In this document: in pieces, positions 23,830 to 36,869 of the stretch
How the letters are laid out: each line of letters opens with the position of its first letter
Numbering within the stretch: position 1 is the stretch's first letter
Assembly (NCBI GenBank): GCA_003991915.1
Contig: RQTK01000688.1
Location: 193,715 to 257,714, forward strand
DNA: 64,000 nucleotides
From: Elysia chlorotica
Lineage: Eukaryota > Mollusca > Gastropoda > Plakobranchidae
Direction of reading: 5' to 3'
Program-made: the position numbers and the translations under genes
The notes under the pieces: model-generated
The model's input: the letters and a program-made list of their open reading frames with translations, nothing else
What the model was told of the DNA's origin: nothing
Databases searched by the model: none

Positions 23830-26799
23830 AAAAATTGAAATATCATTTTACTTACATTTTTTCAGTCTTGTAGAATTTGAGAAATTCTTTCTTGAGTTAC
23901 TCGTTACAAAGATGTAAAGAATCTAGACATTATCTAATGTCTCCATTTCAAAAATTGTTCTGCTTTATTTAATTGAGTAAGATCAACTTGTATTCAAATG
24001 CAACAATTGTTTCAAACTGAAATTTGAAACAATCATTCAACTATGCAGACATAGTTTTAACATTTGTAATAGTCCTTACACTTACAGAAATGTGCCAAAG
24101 TTTTGCTCATACATTGTATTATGTGTACGAAATCCGACCACATGCACATACTTGGCAAGCCAATTTTATTTCTTTTACTTTTGAAAATGTCATCACTCTA
24201 ATTTCAACAGGTATATTGTCTTGAAATGTTGTTGTGCATTAACGCTGAAAAACAAAATGCAATGGGAATGCAAGAACAGGTTTAACTTTAATAAAGTACA
24301 CAGCTTTCAAGTGTTTTCACCCTTTTCATTTATAATTTCAACATTTTAATTATTTTTTTTTTGCTTTCACTTGTCCAAAAGGCTTTCTTGAAATTTAAAA
24401 GTGCTAAAAAGTCTGAAATTATATAATGGCTTTCCTATAAAAAAAAGTGTGTTTTTAAGTCACTATTTTTTATGTGAATTTATACACATGCCGCTGATTG
24501 ATATTAAAAAAACTTAAAATTTATAAAACATGTTTTCAACCAGATTGTGCGACTTTCTTCTGTCAGTTTTATTCTTATGTTGTTAAAAAAAAACATTTTT
24601 TAATACTTTCATCAGTAGTTATATTTGTTTATGTCTTTATTTTTATTGAAGTTTACTTCATATGATTGCGTTTAAGTTCTACCCTTTTTTATGTTGAAGG
24701 GATCAAGTGACATTTTTATATTGTTTCAATTGTTGTTGTTTTTTTCTGTATTTATTTCACATTGGAGATTTACTCTCCTGATTTCAATAATTGCCATTGA
24801 ATTCAATAATCTTCTACTTTAATTTTATCTAAATATGGTTCTTCCCTGAAGCAAATTCTTTTATATAAAAACAGAAATGTACATGGTCAATACCCTTTGA
24901 GTAAACGTCAATGTACCAACATGTCATTTTGTCTTCATTTGTTTTTTGTTCTATTTTCCATATTTAAATTAGTATAATTTGCTTAAATCACAACTATGTC
25001 CACCCAACTCAAAATCACACCATTTGATCGTCTTTGCTCTCAAGTCTATTTTTAATTTTTTTTTCTCTAAAACTATCAGGATACCATCAATAGCGCTGCA
25101 GAGCTTCACATATATAATGTATAATTTTGAAAAAAGGAGACTTGCTAAATCTGATGGAAAATTACTTTCCTGTCATTTGACAAGACTGCAAAAAACCCTA
25201 AATAATAATTTCACTCTGATAAGTCATCATTCTATCTTTTATGGGGTACTAGAAATGTAGGTTGAGTACAAGTTATATAAAAAATGGTCTATAGTATATG
25301 ATTGGTATATCATTGGTTGTAAATGTAAGCAGATAATATGAAAGTACAGGTTTATAAACCTGGCGTATATACACATTCTGGAAACATTAGAACAATTTGT
25401 AAGCATATGTAGTACAAGTTACACTACAGGATAATGCCATGTAGTCTGCATTCTTCAATACCAAGCAGGTTCTGAAAGAAGAAAAAGAACAAATATCCGG
25501 CCAGCAGTGCTCAGTATTTTATTTATTGCAAGACATTCATTAAATTATACATTTACATGCCATAATTATGTTGAACATTGGATGAAAAATGATAGTTGCA
25601 TCACATTGGAACATTAATTTAAACAGTAAATCTGATACGCGTATTTTAACTCAGGAAGCGATAATTGAATAGAGATACCAATCACCAAAAGGTTAAGTTC
25701 ATTTTCATCTGTATTCAATTATCTGTATCGATTGCAAATGTGCTTCATTTAACATCAACATGAAACTTCAATCAGGTACAAATAACAATGTAGGTAATCA
25801 GAGAAAATAGATTTAGCTATTCATGGCACTATGCTGTGTGAATGAAAATTAAAACTAAATAAAGGGCAGCGAAAATGAATATAAAAATGTAACATTGTTT
25901 TCTAGCACCAATTTCCTTTTGCGTTTACCATGGAAGTGAACAGGATTTAAAAATTAAAAATAAATCGGCATAAAGAATATAATTAAAGGATAGCAAAAAA
26001 CTTAAAGAATGATGAAATAAACTGTAAAGGACCTTAGAGGATGATATTTTGTTGTTAAAAAAAAAACAAACCAAAGTGTATGGTAGTGCTATGACAACAC
26101 ACGTTCAACAGCTTCAGTTGAAAGAAGCATAATTATTCTCCTTCCATTCTTCCTAATGTATGCACCTGTTAAATCTATTTACAATAATGAGAACATGGCA
26201 CCAGAGCATTTTGCTAATAATTCCTGGACAATAAGTCTGTGCATATTTTTTAAATTTAGGTTTGTGTACTATCAGATATCAAAGAAAGTAAAGTAAGTTT
26301 GAGATAAAACTATAAAAAAAAAAAGTCAACAGAAGTTGTAATACATTAAGCAGAATGTGCAAAACGACAGTCATAGTCATTAAATAAAACAACATAAAAT
26401 AAAAGTAAAACAAAGTTGAAAAAAAATTACCGAATTAAAATTAAAGACAACACATTTCAATGGGACAACTTAAATATATATAGGTCTAGACATTGAGGAA
26501 CATGAAATTATAGTTAGAATAAAAAACAACATTAATGCATATAAGATAAATTTCTTGACCTTCAGCTAAACCAAGTTAAATTTATTTGTCACGTAATCAC
26601 TTTTTGCTCATAAGGCCATTTTGATTCAGCCAGCCATTAAAAATGACCGCTTTTGTTGGAATAAAACAAAGCTGTACAGCTTCCAATATAAAAACATGTA
26701 TAAAGTACATGTATTGAACTTAAAAGGGAACCAGAAATTCTGTACATTTTATTCTAATTCACTAGGAATAAAAATAAATCTGACAAAACACTGGGGAAG

Positions 26800-26846
<47 letters not shown>

Positions 26847-29220
26847 AAATAATGCAAAACGTAAAGTTTAAAACATATATGGCTTGAACTATCTGTAAAT
26901 CATTCTGCTCATTCATATATGAAATAATTTCGCATGATGCACAAAAAAAAGCCAGTGAAAAGCTATCTAGGAAAACTATATGCCCACAATATGATCCCAA
27001 CAGCATACTGACTGCCATATTTACAACACTCTCTTCTTGAGAATGTATCAATAAAAAAATGGAATGTTTTTATCCTGAGGGGGTCACAACAAACTTTCAC
27101 ACATATTGTTTTGGTCAAGATTTCCTAGAATAGGCCAATTGTGTAGATGATACGCACAAATTCAGATATTAAAGCAGATGAAATAAAACATAACAAAAAG
27201 ACTCGAGAGTAAAGAGTGACATAAAGTATTAAATAAAAGAATAAACCTAGTGAAGCAATAATAAATAAATACAAAACACTTGAAGAACTTCACAATTTTT
27301 GGCAACACTCACACACAAAATATTTGTAGATTCATTACAGTCGTTCAGTTCAGTTTATTGCTGATGGATACTGATAACTTTCCCAAAATACCGAGAATTA
27401 ATGACAATATTGCTTATTAAAATAGTTTGGAGAGAAATCGTTGACACAAATGGATTTAATTCTTATGCTCTGCGTAGTAAATAAAGGAGATAAATTTCAT
27501 TATAGATAATGGGTAAAACGGTCATAGTCTGGTGTTTATATAAATGATCATACACAATGCATATTTTTGCTTAGTGGGACAAGGGCTTGGCCATATTGGT
27601 TTACAGTTTACTATTTTGTCTGCATTTTTGGATTTAGTTTCCACTTATCAGTACAGAGATATGAGAGAGAACATGTCAAATTGACCCGTAATTTGATATA
27701 AACAGAGGAAGAGCACGTTTCACCCTACGCTGCAAGTGTGGCATAGTCAATCCAAAAAAGTGATGCTGGAAGAGAGATTTTTTATCTTCCACCAAAGAGC
27801 TTATAAACAACCCCTGATAGTCTTTGATAATGATACAAAAAGTCAACATTCTGGATAAGTAAAAAAAATTAAGAGATGGAGAAAAACATAAACAAGCAAA
27901 TTTCCATCCTTCTCTCTGCTTCAACAGCTAAAATTTTTAGGAGAAAAAATTATGTTTTGCAGAGATTACAGGAACTAACATGGTGTGGGATCTCGAGCGA
28001 TGAATGTTTAGATAGGCTCTACTGTTAGAAATATTTAAATAGTCTAATACATGTAATAAGGATATGTTTACAGTCATGTTTTTCCTAAACGGAAACAATT
28101 GTACAATCATACAACTTAAGATCAACAACCAGCCTTCATTTCAAATAATAGAAGTTACATGAAGGCATCATAAAACCTGCTTGTTATATCCTCACATTTT
28201 TATGACATGTCTCAATTGTGGATTTACACTCCATTTCTGGAAAATAGAATATTAACGCGCTGAATGTAAACCACTTACAGATATCTGATATTAGCACTGG
28301 TTCCTGAAAAAAGATCATTAAAGATCATTATTTTCCAGTACGCCATTGAATGATTCTTTTCAATGCTGTAAACTTGGCCCTATGCTCTTCGACAGAGCAC
28401 GGGAGTTCCAGGAGTTCAGATCTTCCTCTTGTCAGAGTACACAACCATTACAGCGAAATCAAGCAATACACGGAATTACAGGAGCAGCTTCAATGGTGAG
28501 AGTTACGGTGCATCAGAGTATCAGACATAATCTTACTTGATTTTACACTGGAATCCAACCACTTAAATTAAAAGTAATGTAATGATAAAAAATAACATTT
28601 GTCGACTTCAGCATACATGATATGATTGATTAGCAAAAAAAGTGTAGTAATAACCTTATTTACATCACTTATATATAACGAGCAGTGACACATTTGATGA
28701 CTCTCTATACAATTCACTCATTGCATTGGAAAGACCCTTAAATTCATCCTATCTTTAATAGCTACATCACTCAAACTCAAACTGAAAGAAAAAACAAAAC
28801 AAAACAAAAACAAGCCAACAAAATTAAATGGCAATAAAATATACCTAATAAAAGTATGTCAATAAAGTGATAACCATATTAGATTTAAAAAATGCAAAAA
28901 ATAATGTGCAGATTTAAAAAAGAAACTCGAGATTAAAATATTTCTCTCAGGCAGGTATAAATTGTCTTATGCAAGCTTGTTTATTCAGACAAGAATATAT
29001 TGATTTTCTGCATGTACAGATTATTATGAATTTTTAAAAGTAGATGTCATTTATTTATACCGGTAGTAAAATTCATGCTAATGACTAGGAAATGGGCTCT
29101 AAACTATGCATTAAAAAATATTACGCCACCTAATGCTGAAGATTCAGATTCTGAAATGAAAGTTAAAAAGATGGAACTTGATGGTTCATGCTCTTTTTTC
29201 TTTTTATGTAACTATACAAA
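23830..29220. other. AT-rich gene-poor spacer between FBXW9 and FKTN
   Basis: Low-complexity AT-rich DNA with short reading frames only. A (GA)n microsatellite lies at about 26804-26843. No RNA gene or recognisable exon was found. Confidence 0.6.
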
Positions 29221-29226
29221 TGACAC

Positions 29227-29232
29227 TTTATT
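29227..29232 (-). terminator. Candidate FKTN polyadenylation signal
   Basis: TTTATT on the plus strand gives AATAAA followed by GTG on the minus strand, about 660 nt after the FKTN stop. Position is plausible; usage is unknown. Confidence 0.4.
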
Positions 29233-29891
29233 AACACTGTTTTGTCATTTCATCTGTCTCTAAATGATTAACTCACATATAACAACATGGGACTCAACAA
29301 AATACAGACAAATGTTTTGTTCTTTGAAACCAAATTTCAGCAGACGGAAATAAAGTCACTTGGGGCACGACAAAGCTGTTTTAAAACTTTGATTAATTGA
29401 GAAAAACAGCAAAAAACTATTGTATTTGAAACCCTAGAGAGTCAATTCTATTATGGTTAACACGACCTTGCCTGTAACAAAACTTCAGACGTAACAAAGT
29501 TTAGCAGCTGGCTCACTGAATTCACTATACCCAAATTCCACTGTATAATTGTTGTCGAAAGAATGAAGCAGCCAGAAAAATACAGAACTCATCCAGATGA
29601 ACCATGTAGATAAAGTGCAGTTCTTCTGAACTACATTACAGAAAGGCATATAATTATAACACATTTCAAAACTTTTCAAACATGGAATAAAAGTAGATGC
29701 AACATATCTCTTAGTGTGGCATAGTTTGATAGTGTAGAACATATTCAAAAAGATTTCAAGAAAGATGTGACAATGAAACCTTTCATTTGTAATAAGTCTT
29801 CAAGTGTTACAATTCACATACATAAAATATATCTTTTGCACAAACCAATTGAGTCTGCCATTTTGTTCCTAAAGCACACTTTGACTTAATC

Positions 29892-32800
29892 TCATTCATA
29901 CAACTGAATGACTTCATCCCTCTCCTCCTCGGGCCACCGCCCGTTCTCAATGACGTTATTGGGGCTGGATTTCCAGTCCCACGACTGTAAAGGCACCATC
30001 CATCTTGACCCGTAGTTGGCGTGAATGTACGGATCAGTGGGGCAGGGTACACGCACCCACATCTCCAGAAACTCCGTCCAGCACAGTTTAAAATGAGGGA
30101 AAATATACCTGCAAAGCAAAACATCGAAACCACAAAATGAACTTTTTGAAAAAAAATTAAAAAGTAGTTGATGTTGTACTATGTTATTCAACCAAAGGTA
30201 CGTTTTTTAATACACTTGAGCAATGGAGAACTTTTAAAGAGTCAAAAAAGTAGATATGAAAAACAGCCCAAAGGGGCTATCAAGATGTAGGACAATATAC
30301 ACTAATAATGTCAAAGTCGAGAAATGGGCGAAAATGTGTACATTTCGTTGCGTTCTGCAATACGTAACTCAAGGTAGACCACAGAAGAGCAAGAAAGTTG
30401 TTCAGGTTCTTAAATCTCTTAAAAATGTACAGGAATCAAGTAATTAAAACATGGATTTCGCCGGTAAAAGGTTTGTTAGGTTTATTGAAAAAGAAAAACA
30501 CCAACTCAAGCATCTCTTCTGTTTGAATAATATGGAGCACTTGAAATCCATACTTGATTATCATTTCAAAGGAGCAAAGATTTGTCGGATACAAATAATT
30601 GACATGCTTCTCATTTTCACGAATGAAAAAAAAATTTAAAGCAAATCTAATATTCTAAATGTCCAAAACAGGGAAATTAGAATGAAGAGGCCCATACATA
30701 GTTAGCATCACAAGGGATTCATAACTATATACGCTAAGGTAAGACAAACCTTTACTATGCCATAGGGATATTTGCCTTGGTCATATATACATTTTATACA
30801 TATTATATGTTTAATAAAGAAATATGCAGCCCTACTTACTTATATTTATTGCCAGTGCTTGCTTGGGTACCACCATTCCATATATATTTTGGAGAATGGT
30901 AAAAGAAGAAAATATCCAATTTGAGATCTCCATATAAGAAAGAAAGCTCTAGGCTGTCAGAAACCTGTAAATTCGTAGGGAAAAAAAGTTTTGTTTCAGT
31001 AATCGTTTACATATTTTATTATTATTATTTATTCTTTTAAGACTACAAACAAATACTGAGTCTCTTGCATTTTTCAAAGGAATTATCAACTCATCATGGG
31101 TGTGCTACCAAACACATTTTATAAAACTTCCTGACTTGCCAATAAATCACAATAAACTCAAGCTATTCAGCTGGGACAAAAGAAGGTAGAGAACCCAATA
31201 TAAGATTAAAAATGTTTATATTTAATTTGTATTATTAAAACATTTTTTGAACAAAAAACGTACCTTCCCAAAGTGATGAGTAAGGGTCAGTCCTTTGCTC
31301 TCCAGCAAGTTGACCAGTTCTGGCCTGTAGTCCTTGATGAAGATCCCAATATCCACGTCTGTTGTATGTGAAATGATATCACATTGCCGGAACCAACCTT
31401 TATTGGGAAAAAAAAAAAAAGAAAAATTCAAATCAATTTGTTATGAATACAAACTAACTTAAATTAAAAAAAAAACAACAACAGCATGGTAACATACTAA
31501 GCACACATTTTAATTTTAGGACCAAAAAATGTATAAATTCATATAGTTTAAGTTGTTCCAATAAATAAGAAAAACAAAAAGAAACACTAAAGTCAAACAG
31601 TTTTTGTTAGTAAATTATATATAGAGGAAATGTATCCAAATCAAATCAATGACTCTGCACTAATACCAAAACACAATAAATAATCAAGCTGTGACCTTGA
31701 CATTTCTTACACCTTTATTTTCAAGCTGCGACCTTGACATTTCCTACACCTTTATTTTCAAGCTGCGACCTTGACATTTCCTACACCTTTATTTTCAAGC
31801 TGTGACCTTGACATTTCCTACACCTTTATTTTCAAGCTGTGACCTTGACATTTCTTACACCTTTATTTTCAAGCTGTGACCTTGACAATTCTTACACCTT
31901 TATTTTCAAGCTGTGACCTTGACATTTCTTACACCTTTATTTTCAAGCTGTGACCTTGACATTTCTTACACCTTTATTTTCAAGCTGTGACCTTGACATT
32001 TCTTACACCTTTATTTTCAAGCTGTGACCTTGACATTTCTTACACCTTTATTTTCAAGCTGTGACCTTGACATTTCTTACACCTTTATTTTCAAGCTGTG
32101 ACCTTGACATACCTAAACAGGTTCCGCTGCTGAGCCAGAATGGAATCCCCATGGAGTCAAGGACTGTTTTTGCTGTGAGAATCAACTGTCTGGCTTTCTG
32201 CTTGAACGTCTGTGCTCTCTGCCCTTTGTCCTTGTGATACAGACTGAAGAAGTGATAGGCCCGGCTGTAATTGCACTCAATGAACTCAGAGCTCTCCACT
32301 TCTTCCAAAAAGCCAAACGTATCCTGGGGATGCCTCAGCGAAGTTCCGTTGATTTTGGAAGTTGAAATGCTGAAACTGAGATATTTCACGGCAAAGGGAA
32401 AGAACCAATGTCAAAAGCTGTTTTCATTGATTAAACAGCTTCAACTGTTGTATAAAAAAAAAGCCCAAAATTACAAAATGTAGGTTGATTTCCTTGCTGA
32501 GCAACACAGGATTATAAAATTACGTAAATAAGGCTATGGAGAAAAAAAAAAGTATTTTAAACTTTAGTTCTGAGGTTAAATCAAGTTTTAATATTTATAT
32601 AGATGTTATTAATGCATGTGATGATGACAGAAACACCCTATTGTATGAATTGTAAAATTGTACATGAAACGCCATTCTCCAGTTGTGCATATAATATATT
32701 ATATTAGATGACTCACTCTTTAAAAGAGCCAGCTGTGTTTGAGAAAGGTGAATCGGCCAAACTGAAAGGAGGCGTGTGCTCTTTGTCTGCTATGGGAGCA

Positions 32801-35800
32801 TGCCACAAGAACTCCCCTCGCTTGTACAGGACGACCACGTGTATTATCATTGGCAAGTTGATTTCCACTGGCACCCACAGAAGGAAGTGGCTTGGAACAA
32901 CTCTACAGGCGACAACATTTATGCATTAAAAGTAGGTTACACCATATAAGATCAATCAGTCAAACTGAGAGCAACAAGGATTATGCTGTAACTGTCATTA
33001 AAATAACAATCTATTGAATTAAATAATCAGCCAAAACTGAAAAGGAAATAGTATTGGGAATAGACTAATTCAAGCAAAGAAAAAAAAAATGCAACATTTG
33101 TTTATGTAGCCTACAGTGGTGTGATAAAGTTGCACAGTTATTTTGCTGTTCCTAACTTATCTATCAATCTAATGAGCCTGATAGAAACAAATCTTAGAGA
33201 CTTCATTACTGGGTTGTTGTTTTTTTCAATTAGAAAAAAAATCTAAATAATGCCCTAAGTCATTTGAGAATATTTGGAGTCAATTTTCTCACATAAGAAA
33301 AACAAAAAAGATAATCTTAAAATATAAAATTATTTTTATCCACAAAAAAGAAGCAAAACAAACAAACTTAATAAGGTATAATTCCCTCCAATCTCACCCA
33401 ATCACTTTAAAGGGCCGGTATGATATAATTATATACAAGAATTTCTTACTTTTGTATTTTGTGTGTGAGAAAGAGTCATGAGAGGAACAGTCTATTTGCG
33501 TAAGAGAAAACACCATACCTGTAGGATCTCTGTGTTTCTAAAGACAACCCACGAGGGTCAGGATCATTCTTTTCCCAGTACTCATAATTTTCTCGTTTCA
33601 TAGCAGACATCACAAGATGCTAAAGCAAAAATTACAAAGAAAAACAAAAAATAGCAATATAAATGTCTCTTTGTCAATTGATATTACTGGGCAGAGCCTA
33701 AACAAAATGTTTGAGTGCATTCTTCAGAAACAAAAAAAATAAATTAAATGGAAACATGAGAATTAAAACGAATCATGTGTTTTGAGTAAGACTGCACAAC
33801 AGAGAAAAATTTGTAATATAATCACTTTACTAAAAGAAGAAAAAAGCATTTCAGTTTCAACCCTAGTCCGTGAGGCCACTACAAGAATTTCTTTCTTCTT
33901 CCCACTACAGCCGAAACTTCAGGCTTGAAGACTCCTCAGCTTTTTACAGACTTTAAGTCTCCAGGTCTTTCGAGTTCTTTATTGTACTAGGCTTTGGTTG
34001 CGACATTAACTGTGTGTGTGCCTAGTCATTTCCAGTATCACCGATGAGTTCGGCTTTGTTATTGTTTTTTTTTTCTTTTTCTAACACGGGAATAAACAAG
34101 GGTGGTGGTCAAGGTAAGGAGGGTTTTGGGCAAGGGCCTATGTCCTATAATTGATTGAATCATGCGCCGTTTTCTCGTTCCGCCCCTAAGGCTCGTGTAT
34201 CGAGGTTGAGTGAACTCGTTCAGGGAACTTGGTCGTTCTTGTATAGGGGTAAAATTATCAACTTGATGGTGTAATGAAAATCCATGTAAACGTGATAAAA
34301 GTTTCAGACCATAAAATAAATAATTTACACAAAATTAATTTAGTTTTAAAAAAAACTTTATAATGTATGGAAATAAGTCAAATCCAGAAATTCTTAAAAA
34401 ATATATCCAAAATGAAGGAGCACAGGCGAATTACACACCAAGAAAAATCAATTCGAAATTCAGAACAATGTTAAAATATATTTCTAACTTAAATCACAGA
34501 ACTAAATTTTCTAAACCAAGCAAGACTTAATTACCCTAAATTTAACTTATTATAAGTTAATAATACTGTGAAGATGATTAGATAATGTTTAAACGGACTA
34601 GATCTACCAACGTGTGACGTGAACTTGATTCAATTTTTATTATCCTTATTATTATTGACTTTTTCTTTTTACTCACCAGTTGATCCAGACCTGGGCTGAT
34701 TACCCCAAAGGTGACGATATTTTGCTTTGCTTTATTCCACAGTTCCACCCTGCGCGTGCTCCCATCACGGATCGCGCGGAGAAGGCTTGGCTCTATGACA
34801 AATACTGGCAACCCCGAGTCTTCACACTTTCCCAAGAATAGATTTACAGCCTCCTTAAAAAAGAATCATTCGAAAAATGTCTTTGTTTGTTATAACCCTA
34901 TCTTTATAAAAAGACAAGATATTTAACAAATGCTCGGATACAATTTTTAAGTCAAGAATACAAAATGCTTAACTTCTCAAAGGCATATATAGAACACTTT
35001 TGAATTATATATAATGCTTAGCAAAATTTTAAAATGAGTTATCAGACTGTCCATAGTCAACAATTTTCAGTTTCGTTTAATATCTCATACTGCGATTTAC
35101 GCTTATAAATGCTTCAAGCACAGAAGTTTGAAAAAAAACCTTCAGGATCTGTAGGCGCATTTTCAAATCATTAAAAAAATTGACAGAATCATCTACACCA
35201 CCGGTAATTACAGTTTTTAGTTTTCATTCTGTTAAATGTGAACTGAAGAATATTAGTTTCAACTCAAAACAGTCAAGTTCTCTGACACAAACTAAGTATA
35301 ACTTAAATATATCCACTTTATGATTATCTTAAATGGTGAATGTAAAACAAAAATAATTTTGAGTGGTCTGCCATGCCAAAGCAAAAGCAACAGTATTTTT
35401 AAACATTATAAGAAGTATGAGAAATGATAACTGATTACATTAATTCCCTACTGCATACATCAAATGTTCACCAAACTTACATTACAGCCGAGGAAAAGAA
35501 AGGCCAAGGCTTTTTTTTTGTCAGTCGTCAACTTCATTTACTTGCTAGTTAGTCTTGGAATAATATCAAGGATTTAAAACTTACCCAGGGAGGTCTTTCT
35601 TCCAAAATCTTTCTTGGAGTCATAAGGTTGAATATGCGCTGTGAAGAGAAAGTTGATTAATATTGTCAAAATGTTTTTGAACTTAAATACATGTCAAATT
35701 CCATTTAAATTCCTTTTTATTAAAATTTAAAATAATGCTGAATTCACTCAGAAGGTCAAGTAGACCAGTCATTTTTAAATTTCAATTGCTGGAGTTCCAA

Positions 35801-36613
35801 ACTCGGAATATATAACACTGTCTCTAATTATACACGGGTACAGATAAAGAAAACCATTTATTTGTACACATGTACCAGTGACAAACTATTTATTTGGTAC
35901 ATGTATACTGACTTTTTCCACCAAACCCAAGTCAACGGCACTTTTTGCTCTCAATGCAGTAACATGGACATTCATAAAGGTTTGAGTGTTGAAGTTTTGA
36001 AAAAGACTGTTTCAGCTACTTTGAAACATTTTTTTTTGCTTGAGACATCCTTTTTTCATTAGGAGATCATCAGAAAAAAATTCCCCACAAAAGATCCAAA
36101 ATTTTTCCCACTCTTTGTTGTACATGTATGCATGAATGTATTTTATTTGAGTGTTAACAAGGTCGTGGAGGTTTACATAAATTGTGAACTACAGTTTTAC
36201 ATGACATGTTTCTACAGGAGGAGCAGATTTGTTCTTATTGTTAAAATAAGTTTTATTTTCTCCAAAAAAAAACTCTGTTTTACCCCCTTTTTTAGATTAA
36301 ATATATGTTCTTGTTCTGTTTTGTAACTTTTCTTAGCTAGTGATGTCACAGACTATGTCTGAGTTCTCATGCTAAGAAATAATTAATGTAGGCTCGTCAT
36401 TTTTGTTGTTGTAACATTCATGAAAATTGTAACCAGTGACGAAAATGCAGAATTTAAAACACACTAACACAAACACTTGCCTAGATCTAATAATATAAAA
36501 TTTACTCCCATCATATAAGTACAACTCACCGGTATCACAAAGATTTGAAGAAAAATTAATATAAAACAAACAGCAAAAGTAGCTGCAATAACTCGAAACT
36601 GTAGCCTAACCAT
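29892..36613 (-). CDS. FKTN: Fukutin, Golgi/ER ribitol-5-phosphate transferase of alpha-dystroglycan
   Basis: Nine exons on the minus strand join in phase: 36613-36530, 35638-35585, 34853-34677, 33619-33519, 32902-32717, 32375-32113, 31397-31264, 30964-30840, 30108-29892 (TGA); 446 residues, against about 461 in human. Residues 6-27 form a signal anchor (type II membrane protein). The C-terminal LicD-like transferase domain has [13 protein letters not shown], the DVD metal/nucleotide motif at about 302-304 ([13 protein letters not shown]), SLELSF, LDIFFFY, WNGGTQ, LCWTEF and the terminal [10 protein letters not shown] and DEVIQLYE. These match fukutin rather than FKRP. In vertebrates the enzyme uses CDP-ribitol to add the first ribitol-phosphate to core M3 O-mannose glycans. 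The exon 6 acceptor may be 6 nt further in (32369), which also keeps phase. Confidence 0.95.
31688..32112 (-). repeat. 37-bp minisatellite abutting an FKTN splice donor, 12 copies
   Basis: On the minus strand FKTN exon 32375-32113 ends TTTAG and the intron starts GTATGTCAAGGTCACAGC; the array begins at intron position about +3 and repeats every 37 bp. Each unit holds TCAAGGTCA (TCAAGGTCG in two), a short TCAAG/CTTGA inverted repeat, and GGTGTAAGAAA, which looks like a splice donor. Confidence 0.95.
33840..34260. other. GC-richer block inside an FKTN intron, origin unknown
   Basis: This stretch is visibly richer in G and C than the surrounding intron and has CpG-containing patches (CATGCGCCGTTTTCTCGTTC). 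No coding frame, terminal repeats or tRNA-like head were recognised. It may be an old insertion. Confidence 0.35.
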
Positions 36614-36847
36614 TGCAAAGAAAGTTTTCTATTATTTTTATTTAGCCTTTTTTTAATTAAAAAAAAAAACACAAAAATTTCAAATTTGCTTTTTGATAAT
36701 CAATTTCACCCTTTCTAGTAATGGATAGTTAATAACTAAAAACGTGTACACTCATATAGATATATATAGGCCTTAGATAAGTATATAATCACGGTGCTGA
36801 AAGTAAATTTGTTCGTAAATTCTTGTAGGGCTTAGACTCTATGTTAT

Positions 36848-36867
36848 GGACGCGGCCATCTTAGTAT
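36848..36867 (-). promoter_or_regulatory. YY1-like AAGATGGCCGC element upstream of FKTN
   Basis: The minus strand reads ATACTAAGATGGCCGCGTCC, close to the YY1 consensus AAGATGGCGGC common at TATA-less start sites. It lies about 240 bp before the FKTN start codon in the transcribed orientation. Inference from motif and position only. Confidence 0.4.
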
Positions 36868-36869
36868 GA

